Of a stretch of DNA of 64,000 bases, positions 47,906 through 56,743 are shown piece by piece. Below the pieces are notes generated by a model. It saw only the letters and a list, made by a program, of their open reading frames with translations, had not been told where the DNA came from and made no database searches. A program made the translations under genes and the position numbers. Source of the stretch: CAWCKS01 sp963763485 (GTDB lineage: Bacteria; Pseudomonadota; Alphaproteobacteria; Rhizobiales; Xanthobacteraceae); contig CAVXOW010000005.1 in NCBI GenBank assembly GCA_963763485.1, forward strand, positions 372,001-436,000, given 5' to 3'. How positions within the stretch are numbered: the first letter of the stretch is position 1; each line of letters opens with the position of its first letter.

Positions 47906-49695
47906 ATGCCGAGCTACAAGGCCCCCGTCGACGACGTCCATTTCCTGCTGAACGACGTGTTCCACTTCGACAACTACAACAACCTGCGCGGATTCAGTGA
48001 CGCGAGCGCTGACGTGCGCGAGGCGATCATCGGCGAGGCGGCGAAGTTCGCCGAGGAGGTGCTGCAGCCCTTGAACCGGGTCGGCGACCTCGAAGGCTGC
48101 ACGCGCCATGCCGACGGCCGGGTGACGACGCCGACCGGCTTCAAGGACGCGTTCCGTCAGCTCGCCGACGGCGGCTGGCTCGGGCTCGTCGCGCCGGCGG
48201 AGTACGGCGGCCAGGGCCTGCCCGCAACGCTCGGCCAGGTGGTCGGCGAGTTCCTGATCTCATCGAACATGGCGTTCTCGATGTATTCGGGCCTCACACA
48301 GGGCGCGATGGCGGCCCTGCTGGTGCACGGCACCGACGAGCAGAAGAAGACCTTCGTGCCGCGGATGGTCGAGGGCAAATGGGCCGGCACGATGAACCTG
48401 ACCGAGCCGCATTGCGGTACCGATCTCGGCCTGTTGCGCACCAAGGCAGTCAAGCAGCCCGACGGCAGCTACAAGATATCAGGCACCAAGATCTTCATCT
48501 CCGGCGGCGAGCAGGATCTGACCGAGAACATCGTCCATCTCGTGCTCGCTCGCATCGAGGGCGCGCCGTCAGGCGTGCGCGGCATCTCGCTGTTCGTGGT
48601 GCCGAAAGTTCTTGGTCAATACCGATGGCTCGCTCGGCGCGAAGAACGGTGTGTCCTGCGGCTCGATCGAGCACAAGATGGGCATCCACGGCAACTCGAC
48701 CTGCGTGATGAACTACGACAACGCCACCGGCTCGCTGGTCGGCGAGGAGAACAAGGGTCTCAACGCCATGTTCGTCATGATGAACGAGGCGCGGCTCGGT
48801 GTCGGCGTGCAGGGGCTGGCGCAGTCGGAAGTCGCCTATCAGAACGCGGTGGCCTACGCGAAGGATCGCTTGCAGGGCCGCGCGCTGACCGGTGCCAAGG
48901 CGCCGGACAAGCCGGCCGATCCGATCATCGTGCATCCGGACGTGCGCCGTACACTGCTCGACGATCCGCGCCTTCAACGAGGCAGCCCGCGCGATGATGG
49001 TGTGGATGTCGCTGAAGGGCGACGTCGCACACCGCTCAGGGGACGCGAAGGAGCGCGAGGCCGCCGACGACATGATGGGCCTGCTGACGCCGGTGCTGAA
49101 GGGCGTGCTTACCGACGTCGGCTTCGCCAACACGGTGTCGGCGCAGCAGATGTATGGTGGCCACGGCTACATCGCAGAACAAGGCATGGAGCAGTTCGTG
49201 CGCGATGCGCGGATTGCGATGATCTATGAAGGCGCCAACGGCATCCAGGCGCTGGATCTCGTCGGCCGCAAGCTGTCGCGCGATGGCGGCCGCGCCGTGA
49301 TGGCGTACTTCGCCGAGGTCGGCGCGTTCGTGAAGGACAATGCGAGCAGTGATGCGATGAAGCCGTTCGTCGCGCCGCTTGGCAACGCGCTTCAGCACCT
49401 GCAACAGGCGACGCAGTGGCTGATGCAGAATGGCGCGACGAAGCCTGACAACGCCGGTGCCGCGGCGACCGACTACATGTACCTGTTTGGCCTTGTGACG
49501 CTCGGTTACATGTGGGGCCTCATGGTCAAGGCGGCGCAAGCGAAGCTTGCAACCGCGGCCACCGATCACCTCAAGGCCAAGCTCGTGACCGGCAAATTCT
49601 TCGTCGAACGCATGCTGCCGGAAACTGCCCTGCACCTCCAGCGTATTCAGGCCGGCGCCGCCACCGTGATGGAATTGCCGGCGGACGCCTTCTGA
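47906..49695 (+). CDS. Acyl-CoA dehydrogenase, long form with C-terminal domain (two frameshifts)
   Basis: About 595 residues, FAD-dependent alpha,beta-dehydrogenation of an acyl-CoA. The N-terminal part MPSYKAPVDDVHFLLNDVFH is typical of the long FadE/DmdC-like branch. WAGTMNLTEPHCGTDLGLLR is the FAD/substrate region and AMIYEGANGIQALDLVGRKL holds the catalytic Glu. After it a helical C-terminal domain ends ALHLQRIQAGAATVMELPAD. An extra G at about 48610 (restoring VPKFLVNTDGSLG) and another at about 48964 (restoring LLDIRAFNEAARAMM) break the frame. GFA and a second acyl-CoA dehydrogenase follow in the same direction. Confidence 0.9.
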
Positions 49696-49714
49696 CAAGC
49701 GGAGGTCCGTGCCA

Positions 49715-50176
49715 ATGACATCACCGAGCAAGAAACTGACCGGCGGCTGCCAGTGCGGAGCACTGCGTTATGAGTGGCTGGAGAAGCCGAGATTTTCGAG
49801 CGTCTGCTATTGCCGGATGTGCCAGAAGGCGTCCGGCCAACCTTTCATGGGGCTCACCGGCGGCAAACCCGAACATTTGCGCTGGACCCGCGGCACGCTG
49901 TCGGTCTTCAAGAGCTCCAACATGGCCGAGCGCGGCTTCTGCAAGGATTGCGGCACCCCGCTGACCTACATGTTCGAGGGCACCGGCAATATCAGCGTCA
50001 CGATCAACAGCCTCGATGATCCGGAAGCGGCGCCGCCGACCCGGCAGTACGGCGTCGAGAGCAAAGTGTCCTGGGTCGATGGCATTCACGCGCTACCGGC
50101 GGTCACGAGCGATGCGTGGCTGAAGCAGAAGGCCGGCAAGCTGGTCAGCAACCAGCACGCGGACAAGCCCGATTGA
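49715..50176 (+). CDS. GFA (glutathione-dependent formaldehyde-activating) family protein
   Basis: 153 residues with the GFA/CENP-V zinc pattern: LTGGCQCGALRYE (CxC), VCYCRMCQKASGQPF (CxxCxxC-like cluster) and RGFCKDCGTPLTYMF (CxxC). The name comes from Gfa of Paracoccus; most homologues have no proven formaldehyde activity. ATG 49715 is preferred over GTG 49709 because GGAGG at 49701-49705 is then at the usual distance. It follows the acyl-CoA dehydrogenase by 19 bases and is probably in its operon. Confidence 0.9.
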   Translation: MTSPSKKLTGGCQCGALRYEWLEKPRFSSVCYCRMCQKASGQPFMGLTGGKPEHLRWTRGTLSVFKSSNMAERGFCKDCGTPLTYMFEGTGNISVTINSLDDPEAAPPTRQYGVESKVSWVDGIHALPAVTSDAWLKQKAGKLVSNQHADKPD

Positions 50177-50236
50177 TTTGTTGGGTCGGACCGGTGCATC
50201 GTCCGCGGATAGTCAAGACAAAGGGAAGCAACGCCG

Positions 50237-51394
50237 ATGGACTCGCTGCAAGTGCCGCGCCCCTCATGGATGAGCGAAGACCTCAACCTGCTCGAGGAGC
50301 AAACCAGAAAATTTCTCGCTGGTGAACTCGTGCCGCATCTCGAGACCTGGCACGAGCAGGGCATCATGGACCGCAAGGCGTGGAACAAGCTCGGCGAGGC
50401 CGGCCTGCTGTGTGCCGCCATTCCTGAAGAATACGGCGGCGCCGGCGGCACCTTCGCCCATGAGACCGTGATCAATCGCGAGTTTGCGCTTGCGGGCCTC
50501 GACTCGATCGGAGCACCACTGCACTCGGGCATCGTCGCGCCCTACATCCTCAATTACGGCACCGAGGAGCAGAAGAAGAAGTGGCTGCCGAAGCTTGCGA
50601 CCGGCGAGTTGGTCGGCGCCATCGCAATGAGCGAGCCGGGCGCGGGCTCTGATCTGCAGGCCATCCGCACCACCGCACTGAAATCCGGTAACGGCTATGT
50701 GCTGAACGGCTCGAAGACGTTCATCACCAACGGCCAGCACGCCAACCTGATCATCGTCGTCGCCAAGACCGATCCGACACAAGGCGCGAAAGGCACCTCG
50801 CTGATGGTGGTCGAGACCGAGCAGACGCCCGGCTTCCGCCGCGGCCGCAAGCTCAACAAGCTCGGCATGGATTGGGCCGACACCTCAGAGCTGTTCTTCG
50901 ACGACGCGAAGCTGCCGGCCGAAGCACTGCTCGGCAGCGAAGAGGGGCAGGGCTTCTTCCAGCTGATGCGCGACCTGCCGCAGGAGCGCTTGATCGTTGC
51001 AACATCGGCGATCGGCATGATCGAGCGCGCGCTGCGGCTGACCATCGACTACGTCAAGGAACGCAAGGCGTTCGGCAAATCGATCATGGAGTATCAGAAC
51101 ACCCAGTTCGAGCTTGCCGAGTGCAAGACCGAAGCCACCATCGGCCGCGTGTTCCACGATCATTGCGTCGAGCGTCACCTCAAGCACGAGCTCGACACCG
51201 TGACCGCGTCGATGGCGAAGTACTGGCTGAGCGATCTGCAGAACAAGATCGTCGACCGCTGCCTGCAGCTGTTCGGCGGCTACGGCTTCATGGACGAATA
51301 CCCGATCTCGCGGATGTATCGCGACGCGCGGGTACAGCGCATCTACGCCGGCACCAACGAAATCATGAAGGTCGTAATCGCGCGGAGCCTGTAA
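50237..51394 (+). CDS. Acyl-CoA dehydrogenase
   Basis: 385 residues, standard length. GAIAMSEPGAGSDLQAIRTT is the first family signature and IYAGTNEIMKVVIARSL the end of the second, with LQLFGGYGFMDEYPISRMYR just before it. FVxNGQ-like FITNGQHANLIIVVAKTD matches short- to medium-chain members. The catalytic base is expected in the central region (ADTSELFFDD follows the substrate loop); the exact chain length is not readable. Intact. Likely the last gene of the acyl-CoA operon, with a hairpin just after the stop. Confidence 0.92.
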   Translation: MDSLQVPRPSWMSEDLNLLEEQTRKFLAGELVPHLETWHEQGIMDRKAWNKLGEAGLLCAAIPEEYGGAGGTFAHETVINREFALAGLDSIGAPLHSGIVAPYILNYGTEEQKKKWLPKLATGELVGAIAMSEPGAGSDLQAIRTTALKSGNGYVLNGSKTFITNGQHANLIIVVAKTDPTQGAKGTSLMVVETEQTPGFRRGRKLNKLGMDWADTSELFFDDAKLPAEALLGSEEGQGFFQLMRDLPQERLIVATSAIGMIERALRLTIDYVKERKAFGKSIMEYQNTQFELAECKTEATIGRVFHDHCVERHLKHELDTVTASMAKYWLSDLQNKIVDRCLQLFGGYGFMDEYPISRMYRDARVQRIYAGTNEIMKVVIARSL

Positions 51395-51401
51395 AGACGA
51401 C

Positions 51402-51430
51402 GGCCCTCCCCGCCGAAGGTGGAGAGGGCC
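51402..51430. terminator. Hairpin between convergent genes, possible terminator
   Basis: ggccctc (51402-51408) pairs with gagggcc (51424-51430), between the convergent acyl-CoA dehydrogenase and glutathione transferase genes. No long T run follows. Confidence 0.5.
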
Positions 51431-51452
51431 GCGCCATCGATACCCTGTGAAA

Positions 51453-52067
51453 TTACGCCGCCTTGATCAAGCCCTCGGCGAGCATTGCTTCCTTGACCTT
51501 CGGCCGTGCGCCGACGCGGTCCATGTACTTCTTCAGGTTCGGCCACTGTGCGAGATCGAATTTCATCGCGATCGCCCAGCGCAGGATGGTGAACAGGTAG
51601 CCGTCGGCGACGGTGAACTGGCTGCCCATCAGGTAGTCCTTGCCGGCGAGCTTGCCGTCGACATAGGCGAAGGTCTTCGAGATCTTCTCGCGATAGAAAT
51701 TTTTGGTGTCGTCCGACATCGTCGGCGAGAACAGCGGGCTGAACGATTTGTGCAGCTCGCTGGTGATCAGGTTGAGCCACTCCTGCAAACGATAGCGGTC
51801 GATGGTGCCGTTGGCCGGCGCAAGTTTCTTGTCCGGCGCCTTGTCGGCAATGTACTGCACGATGGCCGGACCTTCGGTCAGCGTGTCGCCGCCGCCGAGG
51901 TCGAGCACCGGCACCTGGCCCTTCGGATTGACCTTCAAATAGTCGTCGCCGGATTCGGTCTTCTTGCCGCGAAGATCGACCTTCACATAGTCGACAGAGA
52001 TACCGGCTTCGGCGAGCGCGATGTGAGGGGAGAGCGAGCAGGCACCGGGCGAGTAATAAAGTTTCAT
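51453..52067 (-). CDS. gstA: Glutathione S-transferase, beta class
   Basis: 204 residues, conjugates glutathione to electrophiles in the cytoplasm. MKLYYSPGACSLSPHIALAE has the beta-class Cys at position 10. GQVPVLDLGGGDTLTEGPAI carries the cis-Pro and the Glu-Gly that bind glutathione. The C-terminal helical domain includes KDYLMGSQFTVADGYLFTIL, the N-capping box. It is divergently transcribed from a marR gene, and two copies of an ATGCA-N2-TGCAT site lie between them, so repression by that MarR is likely. The glutathione synthesis gene gshA is nearby. Confidence 0.93.
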   Translation of the reverse strand: MKLYYSPGACSLSPHIALAEAGISVDYVKVDLRGKKTESGDDYLKVNPKGQVPVLDLGGGDTLTEGPAIVQYIADKAPDKKLAPANGTIDRYRLQEWLNLITSELHKSFSPLFSPTMSDDTKNFYREKISKTFAYVDGKLAGKDYLMGSQFTVADGYLFTILRWAIAMKFDLAQWPNLKKYMDRVGARPKVKEAMLAEGLIKAA

Positions 52068-52132
52068 GGGCGTTTCCTTCTCATTTTGGCCGGGCAAGAT
52101 GTGGGCTGGCCGTGGTGACATGCGGTAGTTAC

Positions 52133-52144
52133 ATGCACGTGCAT
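52133..52144. promoter_or_regulatory. Operator 1 between gstA and marR
   Basis: Perfect 12-base palindrome ATGCACGTGCAT, 66 bases upstream of the gstA ATG. It shares the form ATGCA-N2-TGCAT with the second site. Confidence 0.7.
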
Positions 52145-52179
52145 CCATCTGGGCGGGCCGGCGGCCCTTGTCAAGATTG

Positions 52180-52191
52180 ATGCAGTTGCAT
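52180..52191. promoter_or_regulatory. Operator 2 between gstA and marR
   Basis: ATGCAGTTGCAT, same arms as operator 1, 43 bases upstream of the marR ATG. The centres of the two sites are 47 bases apart. An AT-rich tttatta follows and may be part of the marR promoter. Confidence 0.7.
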
Positions 52192-52233
52192 TTATTAGCG
52201 TAGACTAGAGACGAATTGGTGACGAGTCGTCAT

Positions 52234-52713
52234 ATGAAGCGAAAACCGTCTGCCGAGGCCACCGCCGCCTGGATACGCCTGGTGCGAATCCAGAGCCGGG
52301 TGCTGAGCGCCGTCGAACAGGACCTGAAGAAGGCCGGCTTCCCGCCGCTGTCATGGTACGACGCCTTGCTCGAACTGTCGCGCGCGCCGATGGGCGCGCT
52401 GCGCCCGGTCGAACTGGAGAAGCAGGTGCTGCTGCCGCAATACGGCCTGTCGCGGCTGATCGACCGCCTGGTCGAGGCTGGCCTCGTGCAACGAAAAGTC
52501 TGTGAGGTCGACAAGCGCGGCCTCGTCGTCGAAATAACGGAAGCCGGTCGCGAGCTGCAGAAAAAGATGTGGAATGCCTACTCGGCCGCAATCGAGCGTC
52601 ATATCGGCTCGAAACTGTCGGATGCCGATGCTGCAAAGCTCAGCATGCTGCTTGATCGGCTCGGCGTTTCGTGTGACGCGGTCTCCTCTTCCGCACAGCA
52701 AAAGTCGGCATAA
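52234..52713 (+). CDS. MarR family transcriptional regulator
   Basis: 159 residues, winged helix-turn-helix dimer. The recognition part is LRPVELEKQVLLPQYGLSRL followed by IDRLVEAGLVQRKVCEVDKR (wing with the conserved DxR-type Asp-Lys-Arg). It probably represses itself and the divergent gstA through the two ATGCA-N2-TGCAT sites, with relief by a phenolic or electrophilic ligand. GTG 52219 and TTG 52216 are alternative starts; ATG 52234 gives the usual helix 1. Confidence 0.9.
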   Translation: MKRKPSAEATAAWIRLVRIQSRVLSAVEQDLKKAGFPPLSWYDALLELSRAPMGALRPVELEKQVLLPQYGLSRLIDRLVEAGLVQRKVCEVDKRGLVVEITEAGRELQKKMWNAYSAAIERHIGSKLSDADAAKLSMLLDRLGVSCDAVSSSAQQKSA

Positions 52714-52865
52714 GTAGAACAGGATTGAATGTGTTGCGTCACCAACCTGTCTCCTTGGCGCCGCTGGCGTCTGCTTCATCCTGCTCGCTCTTGCGATGTG
52801 TCGATCGGATCGGCGCGTCAATCCGCCGAAACAGCTTCAAGTGAAAATAGCTTCAGTGAAAATAT

Positions 52866-54236
52866 ATGGCCCGTGACCAGACCGATACGACGCCGCTGAC
52901 CTCGCGCGACGAACTCGTCGCCTGGATCGCCGCGGGCGAAAAGCCGAGAGAGCAATTTCGCGTCGGCACCGAGCACGAGAAGACGCCGTTCACGCTCGAA
53001 GGCCACAACCCGGTGCCGTACGACGGCAATCGTGGCATCAGGGCGCTGCTCGAGGGCATGCAACTTCTGCTCGGCTGGGAGCCGATCATGGAGCGCGGCA
53101 ACATCATCGGGCTTCATGACGTCACCGGCGGTGGCGCGATTTCGCTCGAGCCGGGCGGACAGTTTGAATTGTCCGGTGCGCCGCTGGAAACCATCCATCA
53201 AACCTGTTCGGAGTTGATGGCGCACCTCGCGCAGGTGCGCGAGGTGGCAACGCCGCTTGGCATCGGTTTCCTCGGACTCGGCATGACGCCGAGCTGGTCG
53301 CGACAGCAGATTCCGGCGATGCCGAAAGGCCGCTACCGCATCATGACGAACTACATGCCCAAGGTCGGGCGCTATGGTCTCGACATGATGTACCGGACCT
53401 GCACGGTACAGGCCAATCTCGACTTCTCGTCGGAAGCCGACATGGTGAAGAAGCTGCGCGTCTCGCTCGCGCTGCAGCCGGTCGCCACCGCGTTGTTCGC
53501 CAACTCACCGTTCACGGAAGGCCATCCGAACGGCTTCCTGTCATTTCGCTCGGAGATCTGGCGCGACACGGACAACGCGCGGTCCGGCATGTTGCCGTTC
53601 GCGTTCGAGGACGGCATGGGCTACGAACGCTATGTCGACTACGCGCTCGACGTGCCGATGTATTTTCTCAAGCGCGGTGAGAACTATATCGACGTGTCCG
53701 GACAATCCTTCCGTTCGCTGATGGCCGGCCGCCTGCACAATCTCGCCGATGAGCGCGCGACGATGTCAGACTGGGCCAACCATGTCTCGACGATTTTTCC
53801 CGAGGTGAGATTGAAGCGCTATCTTGAGATGCGAGGTGCTGATAGCGGGCCATGGCAGCGCCTGCCGGCACTGTCGGCGTTCTGGGTCGGGTTGCTGTAC
53901 GACGACGGCGCGCTCGATCAGGCTTGGCAAATGGCGAAGGGCTGGAGCGCCAGGGAACGTCAGCAACTGCGTGACGATGTTCCGCGCCTCGGCTTCAAGG
54001 CGACGATTGGCAACCGCGATCTCTACGAGATCGCGAGCGATTGTCTGAAGCTTGCGCATGCGGGCCTGCGCCGCCGCGCGCGCACCGATCGCGAGGGCCG
54101 CGACGAAACGTGCTACCTCGAACCGCTCGATCAAATCCTCGAAGCTGGACACACGCCGGCCGAGCAGATGCTCGACAAATTCAATGGCGCATGGAACGGC
54201 TCGATTGAGCCGGCCTACCAGGAATATGCGTTTTAG
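52866..54236 (+). CDS. gshA: Glutamate-cysteine ligase, plant/alphaproteobacterial type
   Basis: 456 residues; ATP-dependent first step of glutathione synthesis. The class is recognised from REQFRVGTEHEKTPFTLEGH near the N-terminus, GGAISLEPGGQFELSGAPLE (active-site strand), RIMTNYMPKVGRYGLDMMYR and TCTVQANLDFSSEADMVKKL. This is the GshA type of rhizobia and plants, unrelated in sequence to E. coli GshA. Intact. It lies downstream of the gstA-marR pair, a plausible functional neighbour. Confidence 0.94.
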   Translation: MARDQTDTTPLTSRDELVAWIAAGEKPREQFRVGTEHEKTPFTLEGHNPVPYDGNRGIRALLEGMQLLLGWEPIMERGNIIGLHDVTGGGAISLEPGGQFELSGAPLETIHQTCSELMAHLAQVREVATPLGIGFLGLGMTPSWSRQQIPAMPKGRYRIMTNYMPKVGRYGLDMMYRTCTVQANLDFSSEADMVKKLRVSLALQPVATALFANSPFTEGHPNGFLSFRSEIWRDTDNARSGMLPFAFEDGMGYERYVDYALDVPMYFLKRGENYIDVSGQSFRSLMAGRLHNLADERATMSDWANHVSTIFPEVRLKRYLEMRGADSGPWQRLPALSAFWVGLLYDDGALDQAWQMAKGWSARERQQLRDDVPRLGFKATIGNRDLYEIASDCLKLAHAGLRRRARTDREGRDETCYLEPLDQILEAGHTPAEQMLDKFNGAWNGSIEPAYQEYAF

Positions 54237-54371
54237 TTCAATCGAGTATGCTAGACTGCAGCATGTTCATCGAGCGTACAGGGACCAGCCGGTTTGATGG
54301 CCCGACGGCTTGACCGTCACGCTCTAGGTTTACATCACGCCGAAACGCCTCTTTTCTGAAAGCCCGCTGGA

Positions 54372-54935
54372 ATGCTCAGAGCCTGCCTAGCAGCCGCCCT
54401 CGCGCTGTCGGCGTTTCTTACGCTCGGCATTGGCTCCGCGCTGGCGCAGGCCAATTTCGATCGGCCTGGCGGCGACTACGCCAGCGTGCAATTGCCGTCG
54501 GGCGACCCCGCCGACTGCGCACTGATGTGCGAGCGCGACCGTAAGTGCCGAGCCTGGAGTTTTCGCTATCCGAGCCTTGACGAGGCCGGCACCGAGCGTC
54601 CGGTGGTCGCCGCCTGCTGGCTCAAGAGCGCGGTGCCGGAACGGGTGCCGAGCCCGGCGAGCGTATCCGGGGTTCGCGGCGCAGGCGTCATCGAACTGCG
54701 CAACAGCGCGATCGAGATGTCGACCGATCGTCCCGGCGGCGACTATCGCAGTATCGCGATCGAGGGTTCGGCCAATGGCGACGCCTGCAAGGCGGCTTGC
54801 GAGGGCGACGATAAATGCCGGGCCTGGACCTACGCGCGCCCTGGCTATGCCGGGACTGCGCCGCGCTGCTTTCTGAAGAACCAGATCAAGCCGCCCGCCC
54901 GCCGCCCCGGCATGATCTCGGGCGTCGTCAGGTAG
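54372..54935 (+). CDS. Exported PAN-domain protein with two PAN repeats
   Basis: 187 residues, signal peptide (LALSAFLTLGIGSALAQ). Two PAN/apple-like domains follow with the same start: ANFDRPGGDYASVQLPSGDP and STDRPGGDYRSIAIEGSANG. Each has the Cys pattern CxxxCExDxKCRAW (CALMCERDRKCRAWSF; CKAACEGDDKCRAWTY) and a late Cys (ACWLK; RCFLK). PAN domains bind proteins or carbohydrates. Role unknown. Overlaps the convergent gene at its end by 8 bases. Confidence 0.9.
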   Translation: MLRACLAAALALSAFLTLGIGSALAQANFDRPGGDYASVQLPSGDPADCALMCERDRKCRAWSFRYPSLDEAGTERPVVAACWLKSAVPERVPSPASVSGVRGAGVIELRNSAIEMSTDRPGGDYRSIAIEGSANGDACKAACEGDDKCRAWTYARPGYAGTAPRCFLKNQIKPPARRPGMISGVVR

Positions 54936-55302
54936 CTTTGCGGTGCGCTCTCGGTGTGGTGCCGATCGTCGCGTCGAACTCGGCGCGAATCTTCTTCGGC
55001 GCGAGTTCGCGCCAGCGCCGGCGCAACATCGCCTCAACACTTGCGGGATTTGATGCCGACAACCGCATTAGCACGGACGGAAAGTTGCGATAGTGATCGG
55101 TGATGTAGAACACGCCGCCCTGTGTCTCGATCAGCATGTCGCGTTCGTCGAAGTGGATGCCGGTCAGTACGATGCTGTCGCCATCCTCCTTCAGCCGCGT
55201 CAGAAACTTGCCGAATGCCTTCAGCGACGGCGCGCCGTAAGAAGTCCCTTCCTCGACGCCAGGCCAACCGAGCAATTTTCGCTTCAGCGCGGCATAGCTC
55301 AT
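54928..55302 (-). CDS. MmcQ/YjbR family protein
   Basis: 124 residues, small DNA-binding-like fold of the MmcQ/YjbR family. Conserved features: SYAALKRKLLGWPGVEEGTS, YGAPSLKAFGKFLTRL, ERDMLIETQGGVFYITDHYR and MLRRRWRELAPKKIRAEF. Function not established. ATG 55302 is used because it overlaps the stop of the upstream nucleotidyltransferase gene (ATGA at 55299-55302), coupling the two. Confidence 0.88.
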   Translation of the reverse strand: MSYAALKRKLLGWPGVEEGTSYGAPSLKAFGKFLTRLKEDGDSIVLTGIHFDERDMLIETQGGVFYITDHYRNFPSVLMRLSASNPASVEAMLRRRWRELAPKKIRAEFDATIGTTPRAHRKAT

Positions 55303-55889
55303 TGTTGTTCGACGTGCTGGCATGCCTCGGCCTCCACAATCGTCAGCTCCGGCCATAGCGATTTCCAGCGCCCGGCCTTCTCGAGATAGCGCTCACGCGA
55401 AAAATTCGCCGACCGATTGGGCGTGATCAGGAGCTTTGCGATGTCGTCGAAGCCGTCGGGGGCATGGACCTCGTCGCGGCCGCCATCGCGCCGAATGCCG
55501 ATCTTGGTGTTACGCGTGAGAAAGCGATCGATGCCTTCGGTCGAACACTTGAGCGGCGGATAGCGCCTGCCGAATTTTTGCTGGTACCAGAGATGGACGC
55601 GGGCCTGGTTGCGGACCTGCACAGGGACGGCAAGTTCTTCTGCGACCGGGTCGAACTGCCGGATGATGCGATCCTCCGCCTCCCACGACGTATCGGCATC
55701 GAAATAGAAGATGTCGTAGTCGCTGATGCCGTACCCGATCGGACGATCGGTGAGCGCATTCCAGACGCTCTGCACCAGACAACCCGACACCAGCCAGGCG
55801 TCGGGCAGCCGCATTGCATCGAGCGCGCTCAAGATCGCGTCGTTTGCAGGGTTGCGTAGCGCGAGGCCGACGAAAGTGCTTGCGTCCAT
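55299..55889 (-). CDS. Nucleotidyltransferase family protein (YiaA/DUF925-like)
   Basis: 196 residues. VSGCLVQSVWNALTDRPIGY followed by GISDYDIFYFDADTSWEAED is the nucleotidyltransferase-fold signature of the DUF925 family (GxxxQxxWN and DxDxFYFD with likely metal-binding Asp). VQVRNQARVHLWYQQKFGRR and PDGFDDIAKLLI complete it. Substrate unknown. Operon with the MmcQ-like protein. Confidence 0.85.
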   Translation of the reverse strand: MDASTFVGLALRNPANDAILSALDAMRLPDAWLVSGCLVQSVWNALTDRPIGYGISDYDIFYFDADTSWEAEDRIIRQFDPVAEELAVPVQVRNQARVHLWYQQKFGRRYPPLKCSTEGIDRFLTRNTKIGIRRDGGRDEVHAPDGFDDIAKLLITPNRSANFSRERYLEKAGRWKSLWPELTIVEAEACQHVEQQ

Positions 55890-55960
55890 GACGATCGGTG
55901 TCTCCGGACCGGAGACAAGCGATGGTCACGCCAATTCGCAACTGGCGAAGGAGAGCCTTA

Positions 55961-56716
55961 TCAGTGCACAGCGGTGAAGAACCGCGCCAGCCGCAGGCCT
56001 GCAAGCCAATCCCACACCGGGCGGCTCTTGACGCCCATGTCCCAGGACGCGGCGATCGCGTCGACGCGGCCGACCAGGTTGTCGACCGACAACAGTCCGA
56101 CACCGCCTTCGGCGAGCGGGACGCGGCTGTCGGCGGAATTGTCGCGGTTGTCGCCCATCACGAACAGGTGGCCCGGCGGGACCACGATCTCGGGCATGTT
56201 GTCGAGCATGCCGTCGGCGCGCATCTTGAAGATTTCGTGAGCGCGGCCGCCCGGCAAGGTTTCGATATAGCGCGCTGCCTTGATGTAGTTGCCGCTATCG
56301 TCCTCGGCGTCCCCGATGCCGTCGGGTCGCACCGCTGCCGCGATGCCATTGATGAACACCCGGCCGTTGTCCAGCGCGATGCGGTCGCCCGGCAGGCCGA
56401 TGACCCGCTTCACCCAGGTTTGTGAGGCATCTCCCGGCCAGCGAAATACCACCACATCGCCGCGCTCCGGCAGCGCGCCGAAAATGCGCGGCGTTGCGCG
56501 CACGCTGACCGGCAGGGGCAGTGATGCCATGCTGTAGCCATAGGGAAACTTGGTCGCGACCAGCGCGTCGCCGATCAAGAGCGTCGGCTCCATCGAGCCT
56601 GATGGCACGTAGAACGGCTCCGCCAACGCGGCTTTCGCCACCATCACCAACAGCACGATGAAAGCGATCTGCGCCGTACTCTTGGTCCAGCGCACCAACG
56701 TATCGATCATTGCCAA
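55961..56716 (-). CDS. lepB: Signal peptidase I
   Basis: 251 residues, inner-membrane protease removing Sec signal peptides. One N-terminal membrane helix (STAQIAFIVLLVMVAKAAL) then box B VPSGSMEPTLLIGD with the catalytic Ser, box D TWVKRVIGLPGDRIALDNGR with the catalytic Lys, and box E FVMGDNRDNSADSRV. ATG 56716 or 56710 are both possible starts. A compact version with one anchor, as usual in alphaproteobacteria; a second lepB elsewhere is likely because this one is not beside rnc/era. Confidence 0.93.
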   Translation of the reverse strand: MAMIDTLVRWTKSTAQIAFIVLLVMVAKAALAEPFYVPSGSMEPTLLIGDALVATKFPYGYSMASLPLPVSVRATPRIFGALPERGDVVVFRWPGDASQTWVKRVIGLPGDRIALDNGRVFINGIAAAVRPDGIGDAEDDSGNYIKAARYIETLPGGRAHEIFKMRADGMLDNMPEIVVPPGHLFVMGDNRDNSADSRVPLAEGGVGLLSVDNLVGRVDAIAASWDMGVKSRPVWDWLAGLRLARFFTAVH

Positions 56717-56743
56717 GGCTTCCAGTTCAAGGCTCGTTCAGTT

